The translations under genes were made by a program, and so were the position numbers. DNA of 64,000 nt from GCA-003244245 sp050699715 (GTDB taxonomy: Bacteria > Actinomycetota > Actinomycetes > Mycobacteriales > Pseudonocardiaceae), in contig JBOHFR010000019.1 of the NCBI GenBank assembly GCA_050699715.1, positions 8,139-72,138 on the forward strand. The letters are read 5' to 3'. This document shows, piece by piece, positions 33,270-42,101 of this stretch (position 1 is the first letter of the stretch; each line of letters begins with the position of its first letter). The notes beneath the pieces were generated by a model that saw only the letters and a list, made by a program, of their open reading frames with translations, did not search any database and was not told the DNA's origin.

Positions 33270-34013
33270 TCACGCTGTGGCGCGGGCGTCTCGTCGGACC
33301 TGGTGCCGCACCCATGGCCAGGTGATCAGCGCCCAGGCTGCGGCGCCGAGGACCAGCGCGGAGAGCAGGTACCACGGCCAGGGACCTAGCACGTCCAGCA
33401 GCGACCACACCACCGGTTTGGTGTTGAGAAAGCCGTAGTTGGTGCCGGCGAGGCGGTTGAACGCGAACATCACCACTGCCCAACCGATCGTGACCGCAAC
33501 CGCGATCCGGTAACTGCGCCAGTCCGGCCGCAACCCGACTCCCCAGGTCAGATAGATTGCCGCCCACAACACCACGCTGTGCATGCCGAAGAACGACAGG
33601 AACTGTAGTGACGGGAAGTCCGGACCGGACAGCTCCGGACTGACGAAAGCCTGCGAGGTGAGCGTCAGGCCCCAGAAGTAGGTCAGCGCGAACGCCGTCG
33701 AGGAGTACGACCACAACGCCCACACTGCGGCCATGGCTGCCAGGTCACACAGTTGCAGGGGCAGCGAGTACTTGATCTCCTGCTGCCCAGGCAGCAACCC
33801 GTGGAGCCACACCGGCACCAGGAACCCGGCGAACACCAGCGCCAACGCCTGGCTTAACCGCCGCTCGAGGGGAGTGCCGCGATACCGTCGGCCAACAACG
33901 ACGAGCGCCGCCGCAACCACGACGAGTATCACGATCACCACACCGTGCGACCACCCGAAAGCGACGAACTGGCGCGCCGCCAGCAGCGGTTCCACATCAG
34001 GAAGCGTAACCAC
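33270..34013 (-). CDS. TIGR02206/YwaF-type integral membrane protein
   Basis: The 247-residue protein has about seven TM helices and the conserved features of the YwaF family: SHGVVIVILVVVAAALVVVG, SLPLQLCDLAAMAAVWAL, TYFWGLTLTSQAFVSPEL, FFGMHSVVLWAAIYLTWG and GFLNTKP...GPWPWYLLSALVL. Function of the family is unknown. It lies downstream (23 bases) of the truncated SWIM gene on the same strand. Confidence 0.85.
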   Translation of the reverse strand: MVTLPDVEPLLAARQFVAFGWSHGVVIVILVVVAAALVVVGRRYRGTPLERRLSQALALVFAGFLVPVWLHGLLPGQQEIKYSLPLQLCDLAAMAAVWALWSYSSTAFALTYFWGLTLTSQAFVSPELSGPDFPSLQFLSFFGMHSVVLWAAIYLTWGVGLRPDWRSYRIAVAVTIGWAVVMFAFNRLAGTNYGFLNTKPVVWSLLDVLGPWPWYLLSALVLGAAAWALITWPWVRHQVRRDARATA

Positions 34014-34034
34014 GTGCGTCGAAGACGGTCCGGT

Positions 34035-34364
34035 TCAGGGGCGGGCGAGCAGGGCGGCAGGGTCGGGGTTTCGGTGCGGCGGCGTCGAGCACTCGGTCCC
34101 ACTCGGTCCCACTCGGTCCCACTCGCTCACGTCGAGCTCCCGGACCCGCACCGTCACCTGGTAGGGCTGGTCCCGGCTGCCCTGCACGTTCGCCCGCACC
34201 AGGCCAGGCATTATCTCCAGCGCGTCCACCGTGCCGCGCCGGGCGTAACCACGGCCCCGAGACAGCCGGCTGGGGTCCAGCCGGGCCCGCTTCTCGAGCG
34301 CGATCAACCAGGCGGTGCCCCACCAGGTCGCGCCGAAGGCCCGGCGGCCGCTCTGCCCGGTCAT
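34035..34364 (-). pseudogene. SWIM zinc-finger protein gene, truncated
   Basis: The first 85 residues (FGATWWGTAWLIALEKRARL, RLSRGRGYARRGTV, VRANVQGSRDQPYQVTVRVR) match the N-terminus of actinobacterial SWIM zinc-finger proteins, which are usually several hundred residues long and encoded beside SNF2 helicases. Here the frame ends after 109 residues, and the SWIM motif (CxCx-n-CxH) is absent. At 34091-34120 three exact copies of the 10-bp unit ACTCGGTCCC disrupt the frame: removing two copies restores SEWDRVLDAA, the expected family sequence. Four bases overlap with the truncated helicase upstream. Confidence 0.75.
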
Positions 34365-35722
34365 GACGGGCTGCCCAGGCGGACCAGATCAGCCAGCTCA
34401 GTGTTGGACAGCTCAGTGATCCAGCTCTCCCCGGCGCCGACGACCGCGTCGGCCGGTTCCCGCTTGGTGGACAGCAGGGTGGCGATCCGGTCCTCGACGG
34501 TCCCCTCGGTAACCAGCTTGTGCACCTGCACGGCACGCTGCTGCCCAATCCGGTAGGCGCGGTCGGTGGCCTGGTCCTCTACCGTCGGGTTCCACCAGCG
34601 GTCGTAGTGGATCACGTGGCTGGCCCGGGTGAGGTTCAGCCCGACGCCGCCCGCTTTGATCGACAGCAGCAGCACCGGCGCTGCGCCGTCCTGAAAATCG
34701 GCCACCATCTGCTCGCGGCGCTGCGCGCTGACCCCGCCGTGCAGGAACAGCGTCGGCACCCCCCGTGCGGTCAGGTGGGCTTGCACGAGGCGGCACATCT
34801 GCACGTACGGGCTGAACACCAGCACCGAGTCGCCTGCGTCGAGAATGACGTCGAGCAGCTCATCCCGGGCGGTGAGCTTGCCGGAGCGGCTCGGCAGCGG
34901 ACCGTCCTCGTGCAGGTACTGCGCGGGGTGGTCCAGTCCAGCCAGGGTGGCGTGGAGCCCCTCAGGCGGCGCCAGATCGCTTTTCTCCGCCGCGGCGAGT
35001 CGCTCGATCAGCTCGGTGCCGGTGTCGAGCAGATCAGCGATGCTGCGCAGCGCGAGCATACCGGCGAAGGGCTCGTCGGGCTTGCCGGGCGGCTCGACCC
35101 GCAGGACCGGGCGGGCGCCAGCGGCCAGCGCCGCGTCGGTCTCGGCGAGCCATCCGGTCAGCTCCCCGGTCTCGACGGGCTCGCGGGCGGCGAAGGCGGG
35201 TGCTGTGCTGGCCCGCGCTGCGGCGGCGGTGCGGACGGTGACGTCGGCGATCGCGTCCCACAGCGCCCGGACCAGCGCCTGCGGCGAGCGGATTCGCAGC
35301 GGGCCGGCTCCCGCGACGGGCAGCGCGTGCGCGTGCGCGGGCATTGCGTCGGTGAGCTCGGCCAGCCACCGCGCGTCTGCGGGGTCCAGCGGCCCGGCCC
35401 GCCAGGCGCCGTACCCGGCGGGGGTGGCGGTGGGCAGCAGCCGCCCCCGCGCGACCAGCCCGACCCCGGCCGTCGCCGCGCTCGCCCAAGCGGCTAGCGC
35501 GGGATCGGTACCGTCTCGCGGCAGGGCGAGTAGCTCGGGCAGCGCGTCGCCGATCGGGATCAGCCGGGCGGGCACCGTCTTTCGCCTGATGGCGCTGCCC
35601 GCAGGCAGCGCCAGTTCGATCTCCTCCGGGCCCTCGCCGTAGAGCGCCAGCCGTCCCTCGCGGGGCGGATCGGCAGGCAGGAACACAGCAGGACGGCGGT
35701 GGTCGAGCAGCACGCGCGGCAC
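34361..35722 (-). pseudogene. SNF2 helicase gene with internal deletion
   Basis: The 453-residue frame joins the N-terminal SNF2-associated region (residues 1 to about 215) directly to the helicase C-domain (from about 250): HPAQYLHEDGPLPSRSGKL, VLVFSPYVQM, FLHGGVSAQRREQM, LLSIKAGGVGLNLTRASHVI and DRWWNPTVEDQATDRAYRIG (motifs IV-VI). Family members are about 900-1000 residues. The whole first RecA lobe, with Walker A and the DEAH box, is missing, so it cannot hydrolyse ATP. The frame remains open across the junction, so a protein may still be made. It pairs with the equally truncated SWIM gene. Confidence 0.8.
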
Positions 35723-35845
35723 TGTAGTGCCCGGGCACTACGCAGGTGCTCGAGCGGGGTGGCAGGATGCGCGCATCGTGAGCACCCGACACCGGGAAGC
35801 GGAGCAACGGCGGGTGGGACTTCTAGCGGAAAGGTGTGGCATACC

Positions 35846-36388
35846 GTGGCGCAACGTATGGTTCGCTTCTCAGACTTGACCAATAAGATTATCGAAGACG
35901 ACAGTGTGGTCCGCATCGTCGTTGAACAGCATCCGGCTCTCGGCAATGGCCCCGTGGAGCTCGAGGCCGCCCAGGACGAGGTTGAGCTCATCCGCAAGGG
36001 TGCGCTGAGCGTCGTCAGTCTCAAGCTTTACCAGGGGAATGGCTCAGAGCCAGAGGCTGTTACGATGGAGATCGAGGAATTCAACAAGCTCGCGGGCGGC
36101 ACGGATATGGTGGACGTCATCCGGCGGGCCCAACCGGCGTATCCGCCCCGCAAGCAAGCTAGGCCAGCCGCAGCATCGGCGATCGACAAGTTGGACTACT
36201 CGGCGCTGGAGCATGCCGGAAAGCCCCATCGAGGTAAGGTCACAGACGCCGAGAAGGAGGCCGTGCGCAATAACCTGCCGGTTATCAACGAACGGCTGAA
36301 GCAGGACGGCATCCGCACCATCGACCCGGATAACGCGGAGCACGTGGCGCGGTATGGTCTTGAAGATCTGGCGAAGGAGGCCGGGTGA
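35846..36388 (+). CDS. Conserved hypothetical protein, 180 residues
   Basis: GTG 35846 follows GGAAAGG and begins VAQRMVRFSDLTNKIIEDDS; an ATG at 35858 is an alternative. The protein has a conserved-looking N-domain (VVRIVVEQHPALGNGPVELE, EAVTMEIEEFNKLAGGTDMV) and a C-terminal segment (GKVTDAEKEAVRNNLPVINE, IRTIDPDNAEHVARYGLEDL) typical of a small family in Pseudonocardiaceae that I remember only as hypothetical. The C-terminal end resembles regulatory/DNA-associated tails, but no HTH or enzyme motif is visible. It is divergent from the truncated helicase and appears monocistronic. Confidence 0.6.
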   Translation: MAQRMVRFSDLTNKIIEDDSVVRIVVEQHPALGNGPVELEAAQDEVELIRKGALSVVSLKLYQGNGSEPEAVTMEIEEFNKLAGGTDMVDVIRRAQPAYPPRKQARPAAASAIDKLDYSALEHAGKPHRGKVTDAEKEAVRNNLPVINERLKQDGIRTIDPDNAEHVARYGLEDLAKEAG

Positions 36389-36446
36389 AGGAGGCTGGGG
36401 CCCTTATGACCGTCGACCTTGCCCCGTCCGGTCCGACCGCACACAC

Positions 36447-36767
36447 CTACGCGGGAGGAGCTGCCGATTCGTGCAGCATCATGAATAACCGTGTGTGGGC
36501 CTCTGACAGAGTCTCCGGACTCACCGATCCCACACGCTGCACGCACACTCGTTTCGGGGTGCTGTCGAGGTGGGCGGGCCACACGTGCCAGTCCCGCTCA
36601 CCGGGAATCGGGAAGCTGTACGGGCCGCGTTCGTCCCTCACTTCCATCGCCAGCAGGTGAGGGAGCCCGCTGTCCAGGTTGAACATGTCGCTGGAGATCA
36701 CGAGCACGCGGTAGCGGTCGCTGCCGACCGCGACTTCCCAGACCTCGCCCTTGCGGAACACGCTCAC
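36447..36767 (-). CDS. MazF/PemK-like toxin
   Basis: The 106-residue protein begins MSVFRKGEVWEVAVGSDRYR with the family-type opening (R/K-G-E-V/I-W), then VLVISSDMFNLDSGLPHLLA, and ends with a helix (SVSPETLSEAHTRLFMMLHE). This fits the CcdB/MazF barrel, an mRNA interferase or gyrase poison. Some catalytic positions of MazF (R-P-x-V-V-x-x) are altered to R-V-L-V-I, which is seen in divergent members. It overlaps the antitoxin gene by four bases (ATGA), the normal antitoxin-first order, which supports the assignment. Confidence 0.78.
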   Translation of the reverse strand: MSVFRKGEVWEVAVGSDRYRVLVISSDMFNLDSGLPHLLAMEVRDERGPYSFPIPGERDWHVWPAHLDSTPKRVCVQRVGSVSPETLSEAHTRLFMMLHESAAPPA

Positions 36768-37003
36768 GCGGAGCCACTGTCGCGCCGGCTCGACCGGCGT
36801 GCCGCGTGGCGGGCGGCGCCGTGGTCAGCGTGCTCGGGATGGGCCGCGCACCACGCTGCGGACTCGGCGGTGAGCTGACGGAACACCTCGCGAGACACTG
36901 CGGACAGGATCCAGGAGTGCACGGACCGGTCGGCGCGCTCGGCCGCGTCCGTGACCTGGCGATGGAGCGCATCATCGAACTGAACGGTCATTCTCTTTGA
37001 CAT
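36764..37003 (-). CDS. Ribbon-helix-helix antitoxin
   Basis: The 79-residue protein has an N-terminal RHH fold: MTVQFDDALHRQVTDAAERA, DRSVHSWILSAVSREVFRQ, typical of CopG/MetJ-like antitoxins, followed by a His/Ala/Arg-rich disordered tail that would bind the toxin. ATG 37003 is the given start; ATG 36991 is an alternative because no clear ribosome site precedes 37003, and a promoter -10-like TAAAAT lies only a few bases upstream, so the mRNA may be leaderless. It is co-transcribed with the MazF-like toxin. Confidence 0.78.
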   Translation of the reverse strand: MSKRMTVQFDDALHRQVTDAAERADRSVHSWILSAVSREVFRQLTAESAAWCAAHPEHADHGAARHAARRSSRRDSGSA

Positions 37004-37009
37004 GCCACA

Positions 37010-37030
37010 ATTTTACACCACCATCTTACA
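37010..37030. promoter_or_regulatory. Candidate RHH operator repeats
   Basis: On the minus strand TGTAAGAT and TGTAAAAT occur as direct repeats 13 bases apart (37023-37030 and 37010-37017), 7-27 bases upstream of the antitoxin ATG and overlapping the -10-like box. Short spaced direct repeats are typical operators for RHH antitoxins. Confidence 0.5.
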
Positions 37031-37210
37031 GTGTCTTCATGTACCACCAAGCCCTGAGGTCGGTGGCTAGTGAGAGTCGTCATCTGAGTGTCAGTGCGGA
37101 GGCGTCACGAGATCGTCAGTGACGCACCGGCGAGTGGGCCGGGGTTTGCACTGTTCATCGGTACAGTTTGCCGGCCGGGCGCGGTAGTTCCGGGTTGGGC
37201 GGAGAGTCAC

Positions 37211-37471
37211 TCATGCCGCCCTCGCCCGGAGATCACCTTGTGGCGGTCCATCGGGAAGACCGCCGCGGTGCCAGCGGTGCCTGCCGGACGGCGCGAAGTG
37301 CTCGGCGACGGGTTGGGACCCGTGTCCGTCCAGGGCGCGCATCTTTGTCTCCCACAGGCTGGTCACATCCACGATCGCCGAGGTGCAGGGGGCGACCGTC
37401 ACGGGGGCGGGCCGGTCTCGCCATTCGTAATATTCCGGCCTGGGCACCTCGGCCCACTCGCGCATCTTCAC
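37211..37471 (-). pseudogene. PIG-L-like deacetylase C-terminal fragment
   Basis: The minus-strand frame reads EWAEVPRPEYYEWRDRPAPV, then TSAIVDVTSLWETKMRALDG with HGSQ, which resembles the C-terminal end of PIG-L/LmbE-type GlcNAc deacetylases (V-D-V-T...K-x-x-A-L-x-x-H-x-S-Q). The catalytic N-terminal half is absent, and coding character is lost after HFAPSG. It is a remnant. The 37031-37210 stretch upstream has no gene I can support. Confidence 0.4.
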
Positions 37472-37504
37472 GATGGGAACCCAGCCTTTTGCGCATTCGT
37501 CCCA

Positions 37505-38353
37505 TCAAGAGCTCCGGACTGTGACATTCGGACCCCTCTCCGCTTCGAAGAGGGGCATGCAGGCTTCTTGCGATCTTGATAACTCCCCGACCAACAACCC
37601 CACACCAAGTTGGCCATTGTACAAACTCCTGCTGAAGCCAGAAGGGAAGACGCCCACCGCGGCCCGATCGGCTAGCTTCCGTGCGCGCACCAACCATTCT
37701 CGATCGCCTGTATGCATGTAGAAATCGAGCAACGCATACGCTTGCCCAGCAAGACCGCAGCAGAGGTTTCCGAGCGTGTCGGCTTGCTCCCACGAATTTT
37801 TGGCGGCCCGCTCGGCAAGCGTTAGGTACCGCTGGTCAGCGAATAGCCGGTGCGCGAGAGTCCAAAGGTATATGAATCCCGCGCTACCGTTACACCAACC
37901 CACCATGTACTCGTTTGTATGCTTTCGATACTCGAGTCTTACTTTCCGTCGCCATCGGATGCCGCTACCATAAGGCTCGCCGCAGTCCGCCAGCTGTTCT
38001 AGGCGCGACCTAAGAGCGGTTGGAACCTTCTGGTTCGAAGCCTGACGCCACCGCATGGTTGCGTAAAGTACGCCCGCCCATCCGTGCGCAATCCCCAGGA
38101 AGGGAAAGTCATAACACTCCGCTATTGCAGGAAGAGATCCTAGTTCATCCGAGATACCTCGTGCAACATCATTTCCGAGCTGAATCAGACGAGCGGTGTC
38201 TAGCAATGGGTTGACTGGCATTGTCTCAAGCAGCAGTGAGCAGCCGATTAGCGTTCCGCATCTACCGAGCGTGACATCAAGATTTTCACAATCCGCTCCC
38301 GATGCGTCAACGAATGCTGTCGCTGCCGCCTGCAGTGAGACCATGTCGCCCAT
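37505..38353 (-). pseudogene. LanC-like lanthionine-cyclase domain, N-terminally truncated
   Basis: The roughly 280-residue frame is the C-terminal cyclase domain of a lanthipeptide-synthetase-type protein: FLGIAHGWAGVLYATMRW, EYMVGWCNGSAGFIYLWTLA (zinc-ligand Cys in WCNG) and LGNLCCGLAGQAYALLDFY (Cys-Cys-Gly motif, which in LanC would be C-H-G), with a SLYNGQLGVGLLVGELS ending. Dehydratase or kinase/lyase parts that normally precede the domain in LanM/LanL/LanKC are absent. Just upstream (38380-38460) are 23-bp-spaced repeats unlike coding sequence, so an insertion probably cut the gene. No precursor peptide is visible near it. GC is lower than its neighbours, consistent with transfer. Confidence 0.75.
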
Positions 38354-38394
38354 CGCTTGAGCCCAAGCAGGGCTTGTCAAGGGACACGCCGACC

Positions 38395-38450
38395 TGAACG
38401 GTGGCGGACGCGAGACGTGAACGGTGGTGGACAACAGAACTGAACGGTGG
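38395..38450. repeat. Three direct repeats with 23-bp period
   Basis: TGAACGGTGG occurs at 38395-38404, 38418-38427 and 38441-38450, exactly 23 bases apart, with partly conserved flanks. The spacing and number recall multiple end-repeats of IS21-type elements, suggesting the end of a lost insertion sequence that truncated the LanC-like gene. No transposase remains. Confidence 0.6.
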
Positions 38451-38593
38451 TGGCCACCGGCCGTGTGGTCGGGTTAGGTCAAGGCTTTGACCCCCTGTCC
38501 GGTGAGGGCTTGGGAGAGTCGGACGCTGTCGCCGTGTCCGCAGCCACCGGACGCAACTGGTGGGAATCAGTGCGCACCATGTCCGCCAGTGTG

Positions 38594-38850
38594 GAGAGCG
38601 AAACTTTTTGGGGGAGGTAGCGCTGAGCTGAGGGTTGGTGCTGGCGGGCCGGGTCGAGGGCGGTGCTCCTCCGGGCCAGGGCTTGTTGATCGAGGTGTGT
38701 TGGTTGAACCCGGGTTAACTGCGGTGGGAGGTCGTCGGCGAGTTGCTCGTGAGGGGGGCCCGGACACGGATCAGCATCGCCGCCGTGGGACCTGACACGC
38801 CGGTACTGACCCCCAGCTCAGCGCTACCTCCCCCAAAAAGTTTCGCTCTC
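38594..38850. mobile_element. MITE-like element with perfect 37-bp terminal inverted repeats
   Basis: Bases 38594-38630 and 38814-38850 are exact 37-bp inverted repeats (left arm begins GAGAGCGAAACTTTTTGGGG) separated by 183 bases. The 257-bp unit has no convincing ORF. Size, long perfect ends and a non-coding interior fit a miniature inverted-repeat transposable element, or two ends left after excision. I see no clear target-site duplication. Surrounding 38451-38593 and 38851-39072 hold no gene I can support. Confidence 0.7.
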
Positions 38851-39072
38851 GGATCAGGGGGAGGCCGGTCGCGTTTGCGGGGGGTGGGGCACGGTCGTTT
38901 CACGATCGCATAGGTGGGCCAGGAATCCGCGACCAGCCGCTGCCCAAGGATGATCCCGCCGGTGCCTGGGTATCTCGCCTGCGCTGGGGTTCCGCCTCCG
39001 GGTGAACTCGGAACTTCTTGTTGTGCCGCTCGGCGAGGATGTGATCCGTGACGACCAGGCGACCGCAGTAGA

Positions 39073-39357
39073 TCATGCTGTCGCCGACTTTTCGGCGTCG
39101 AGATTCTGGCTCCACAACTTCGAGCCAAGCTTCCGGTCGTCGGGGTCGAGGTGACCCTTCGCCAGGCGTTTGATCATTAACTCTACGATGGCCGCGCCGT
39201 GTTCAACTAGGCCATCTAGCGCCGGGCCAAGCCGTAGTCCCCGCGGTGAGAGCCCGTTATTCGGGTCAACTCCGTACCAGTCGGCGGCCACCATCACAGC
39301 TACCTGCTTCGGGGTGGTATCGAACAGCTTCGCGATGCCTGCGAGTGCCTCTCGGTG
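39073..39357 (-). pseudogene. Unrecognised gene fragment
   Basis: The minus-strand frame after a TGA at about 39357 reads EALAGIAKLFDTTPKQVAVM, then VAADWYGVDPNNGLSPRGLR and VELMIKRLAKGHLDPDDRKL, ending at 39073. Composition and helices look coding, but no start codon with a ribosome site precedes the conserved part (ATG 39297 is internal). The family is not recognised. It is flanked by mobile-element debris, so it is probably the 3' remnant of a lost gene. Confidence 0.4.
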
Positions 39358-39693
39358 TCAATGTCCGAAGTCATCTGCACGGCTGACCTGCGGTTTGCAG
39401 GGGATCGTGCAGATGAGTGTGGATATCTGTCTGTCTGTGCTCGTGTGCACTAATGTCCACTTTGTTCTGTACTCCTGTGCGCGACGGCGAGTGCCGTGGA
39501 TGCAGGACGAGCTGCCTTCGTCAACGAAAAACCAGGTCAGCCAAGACGCATCGCGTGACGACCCCACATTGGCGCCCGCGGATCCGAACATGCGCAGGGG
39601 AGTACGGACATCCGTGCAGACAACTTCGGACATTGACAGCGGGACCTGGTTACCGACCGGTTCACCCAACACCAGATCAACGCCGACCCCCAG
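39358..39693. other. Non-coding stretch with an 11-bp-arm hairpin
   Basis: No gene is supported here. Bases 39371-39381 (TCATCTGCACG) and 39406-39416 (CGTGCAGATGA) pair perfectly around a 24-base loop; the structure could be a terminator for asd (which ends at 39694 on the minus strand, reading toward it) or a recombination site. Confidence 0.4.
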
Positions 39694-40815
39694 CTACAGG
39701 TCACCGTCGTGACCTGATCTCTGGCTGCTCAGCTCACCCGCGAGAGTCTCGGCGACCTCATAGGTGTTCAGCGCCGCGCCTTTGCGCAGGTTGTCCCCGC
39801 AGACGAAGAAGTCCAGCGTGTTGGTGAAGTCCAGGGCCTGGCGAATCCGGCCGACGTAGGTCGGGTCCGTGCCCACGACCGCAGCCGGGGTCGGCCACAC
39901 CCCGGCCGCCGGATCGTCGGCCAGCACGATGGTCGGCGCCGCGGCGAAGACCTTCCGGGCCTGCTCCACGGTGACCGGCTGGGCGAACACCGCGTGCACC
40001 GCCAGCGAGTGCGTGGTGACCACCGGTACTCGCACGCAGGTGGCCGACACCCTGAGATCCGGGATGCCGAGAATCTTGCGGGACTCGTTGCGGACCTTGA
40101 GCTCCTCTGAGGTCCAGCCGCCGGAGGTGAGCGATCCGGCCCAGGGGACCACGTTCATCGCCAATGGTGCCGGAAACGGTGACTGGGCGGGCAGCCCCGC
40201 CGTGGCCAGTGCTTCGGCGACGTCTCCGCCGCGTATCCCGACGCCTTTGCCAGCCACTGCGGCGAGTTCAGCGTACAAGCGGTCAACACCGTCGCGCCCC
40301 GCGCCGGAAGCGGCTTGGTAGCTGGCTACGACCAGTTCGGTGAGGCCGAACTGGTCGTGCAGCGCACCCACCGCCGTCATCATTGACAGCGTCGTGCAGT
40401 TGGGGTTGGCGATGATCCCTTTCGGCCGGTGGGCGAGCGCTGCGGCGTTGATCTCCGGAACCACCAAGGGAACGTCAGGATCCATCCGGAACGCGCCAGA
40501 GTTGTCCACCACGATCGCGCCCCGCGCCACGGCAATCGGGGCCCACTGCTCGGAGATCTCGTCCGGGACGTCGAACATCGCGATGTCCACGCCGTCGAAG
40601 GCCTCCGGAGTGAGTCGCAGGACAACGTGCTGCTCGCCCCGCACAGCGATCTTCTTTCCGGTCGATCGGGCCGAGGCGATCAACCGGATCTCGCCCCAGG
40701 GCACCGACGGACGCGAGTCAATGACATCGATCATGACGCTACCGACCGCACCGGTGGCACCGACGATGGCGAGGGTGAGGGCGGTACCTTCCGGGGCACC
40801 CACACCCGAGATCAT
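39694..40815 (-). CDS. asd: Aspartate-semialdehyde dehydrogenase
   Basis: The 373-residue enzyme opens LAIVGATGAVGSVMIDVIDS (NADP-binding) and has the catalytic cysteine in IIANPNCTTLSMMTAVG, plus the substrate-binding GAGRDGVDRLY and VSATCVRVPVVTTHSLAVH (Arg and His of the active site). It converts aspartyl-4-phosphate to aspartate semialdehyde, the branch point to lysine/diaminopimelate, threonine and methionine. The ATG overlaps the lysC stop (four bases), so it is translated with aspartokinase. The length matches the family. Confidence 0.96.
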   Translation of the reverse strand: MISGVGAPEGTALTLAIVGATGAVGSVMIDVIDSRPSVPWGEIRLIASARSTGKKIAVRGEQHVVLRLTPEAFDGVDIAMFDVPDEISEQWAPIAVARGAIVVDNSGAFRMDPDVPLVVPEINAAALAHRPKGIIANPNCTTLSMMTAVGALHDQFGLTELVVASYQAASGAGRDGVDRLYAELAAVAGKGVGIRGGDVAEALATAGLPAQSPFPAPLAMNVVPWAGSLTSGGWTSEELKVRNESRKILGIPDLRVSATCVRVPVVTTHSLAVHAVFAQPVTVEQARKVFAAAPTIVLADDPAAGVWPTPAAVVGTDPTYVGRIRQALDFTNTLDFFVCGDNLRKGAALNTYEVAETLAGELSSQRSGHDGDL

Positions 40816-42077
40816 TTTCCGGTTCCGGCGTAGACGACGGCGTGCTCGTCGCCGCCCAGTTCGAACGCCTCGTGGATCGCGCGCACCGCGTCGTCCAGCT
40901 GTTCAGCGCGGACCAGCACCGAGATCCGGATCTCCGAGGTGTTGATGGTCTCGATATTGACCCCGGCTTGGGCGAGCGCCTCGCAGAATCGCGCAGTGAC
41001 CCCGGGGTGGGAACGCATCCCCGCGCCGATCAGCGACACCTTGCCAACGTGGTTATCGCACAGCACGTCGGCGAAACCGATCCGCGACTGCATCGCACGA
41101 AGAGCCTTGACCGCGACGGGCGCGTCGAGCTTGGGCAGCGTGAAGGTGACGTCGGTGCGGCCGGTGTCGCTGTGCGAGATGTTCTGGAGCACCATGTCGA
41201 TATTGAGCTCAGCGTCGGCGATCACGCGGAAGATGTGGGCGGCCTTGCCAAGCTCGTCAGGCACCCCAGTGACGGTGATTTTCGACTCAGAACGATCATG
41301 CGCGACGCCGGTGAGCATAGCTTGTTCCACGGTGAGATCCTCCACTGATCCAGATACCATGGTGCCTCGATTGCGGCTATACGACGAGCGAACGCGCACG
41401 GCAATGTGATTGCGCCGGGCGTATTCGACGCAGCGCAGCATGAGCACTCGCGCCCCGCATGCCGCCATCTCCAGCATCTCCTCGTAGGTGATGGTGTCGA
41501 GTTTGCGGGCATCGGGCACAATCCGCGGATCGGCGGAATACACGCCATCGACATCGGTATAGATCTCGCACACGTCCGCCCGTAGCGCAGCTGCCAGCGC
41601 GATCGCTGTGACATCGGAACCGCCACGACCCAACGTGGTGACGTCCTTGGTGTCTTGGGCCACCCCCTGGAACCCGGCCACCAGGGCCACCGCTCCCTGA
41701 TCCAGCGCATCGCGCACTCTGCCCGGCGTCACATCGATGATGCGGGCCCTGCCGTGCGCGCCGGTGGTGATCACCCCGGCCTGTGAGCCAGTGAACGAGC
41801 GGGCATCCACACCCAGCGCCTGCACCGCCATCGCGACCAGCGCGTTAGAGATCCGCTCGCCCGCGGTCAGCAGCATGTCGAGCTCACGCTGATGGGGTTG
41901 CGCGGACACCTGACTAGCGAGCTCGAGCAACTCGTCGGAGGTGTCACCCATCGCCGAGACCACCACCACCACCTCGTTGCCGCCCTGGCGCGTCTCGACG
42001 ATCCGTTTGGCTACCTTCTTGATCCGTTCAGCGGTGTCCACTGATGAGCCGCCGTACTTCTGGACAACGAGCGCCAC
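40812..42077 (-). CDS. lysC: Aspartate kinase
   Basis: The GTG at 42077, preceded by GGAGGTC, begins VALVVQKYGGSSVDTAERIK (K-Y/F-G-G-S-S catalytic signature). FTGSQAGVITTGAHGRARII, LGRGGSDVTAIALAAAL and EIYTDVDGVYSADPRIVPDA form the kinase active site; two C-terminal ACT domains (SESKITVTGVPDELGKAAHI and KVSLIGAGMRSHPGVTARF) bind lysine/threonine for feedback. The 421-residue length is typical of actinobacterial alpha subunits, which also start a beta subunit internally. It initiates the aspartate pathway and overlaps asd. A strong hairpin lies just upstream. Confidence 0.96.
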   Translation of the reverse strand: MALVVQKYGGSSVDTAERIKKVAKRIVETRQGGNEVVVVVSAMGDTSDELLELASQVSAQPHQRELDMLLTAGERISNALVAMAVQALGVDARSFTGSQAGVITTGAHGRARIIDVTPGRVRDALDQGAVALVAGFQGVAQDTKDVTTLGRGGSDVTAIALAAALRADVCEIYTDVDGVYSADPRIVPDARKLDTITYEEMLEMAACGARVLMLRCVEYARRNHIAVRVRSSYSRNRGTMVSGSVEDLTVEQAMLTGVAHDRSESKITVTGVPDELGKAAHIFRVIADAELNIDMVLQNISHSDTGRTDVTFTLPKLDAPVAVKALRAMQSRIGFADVLCDNHVGKVSLIGAGMRSHPGVTARFCEALAQAGVNIETINTSEIRISVLVRAEQLDDAVRAIHEAFELGGDEHAVVYAGTGK

Positions 42078-42101
42078 GACGACCTCCAGACACACAATGA
42101 T

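Noticed and set aside
38487..39128. Possible transposase frames in the MITE region
   Set aside because: Frames on both strands show no transposase motif (DDE, HTH) and are interrupted; only the inverted repeats are convincing.
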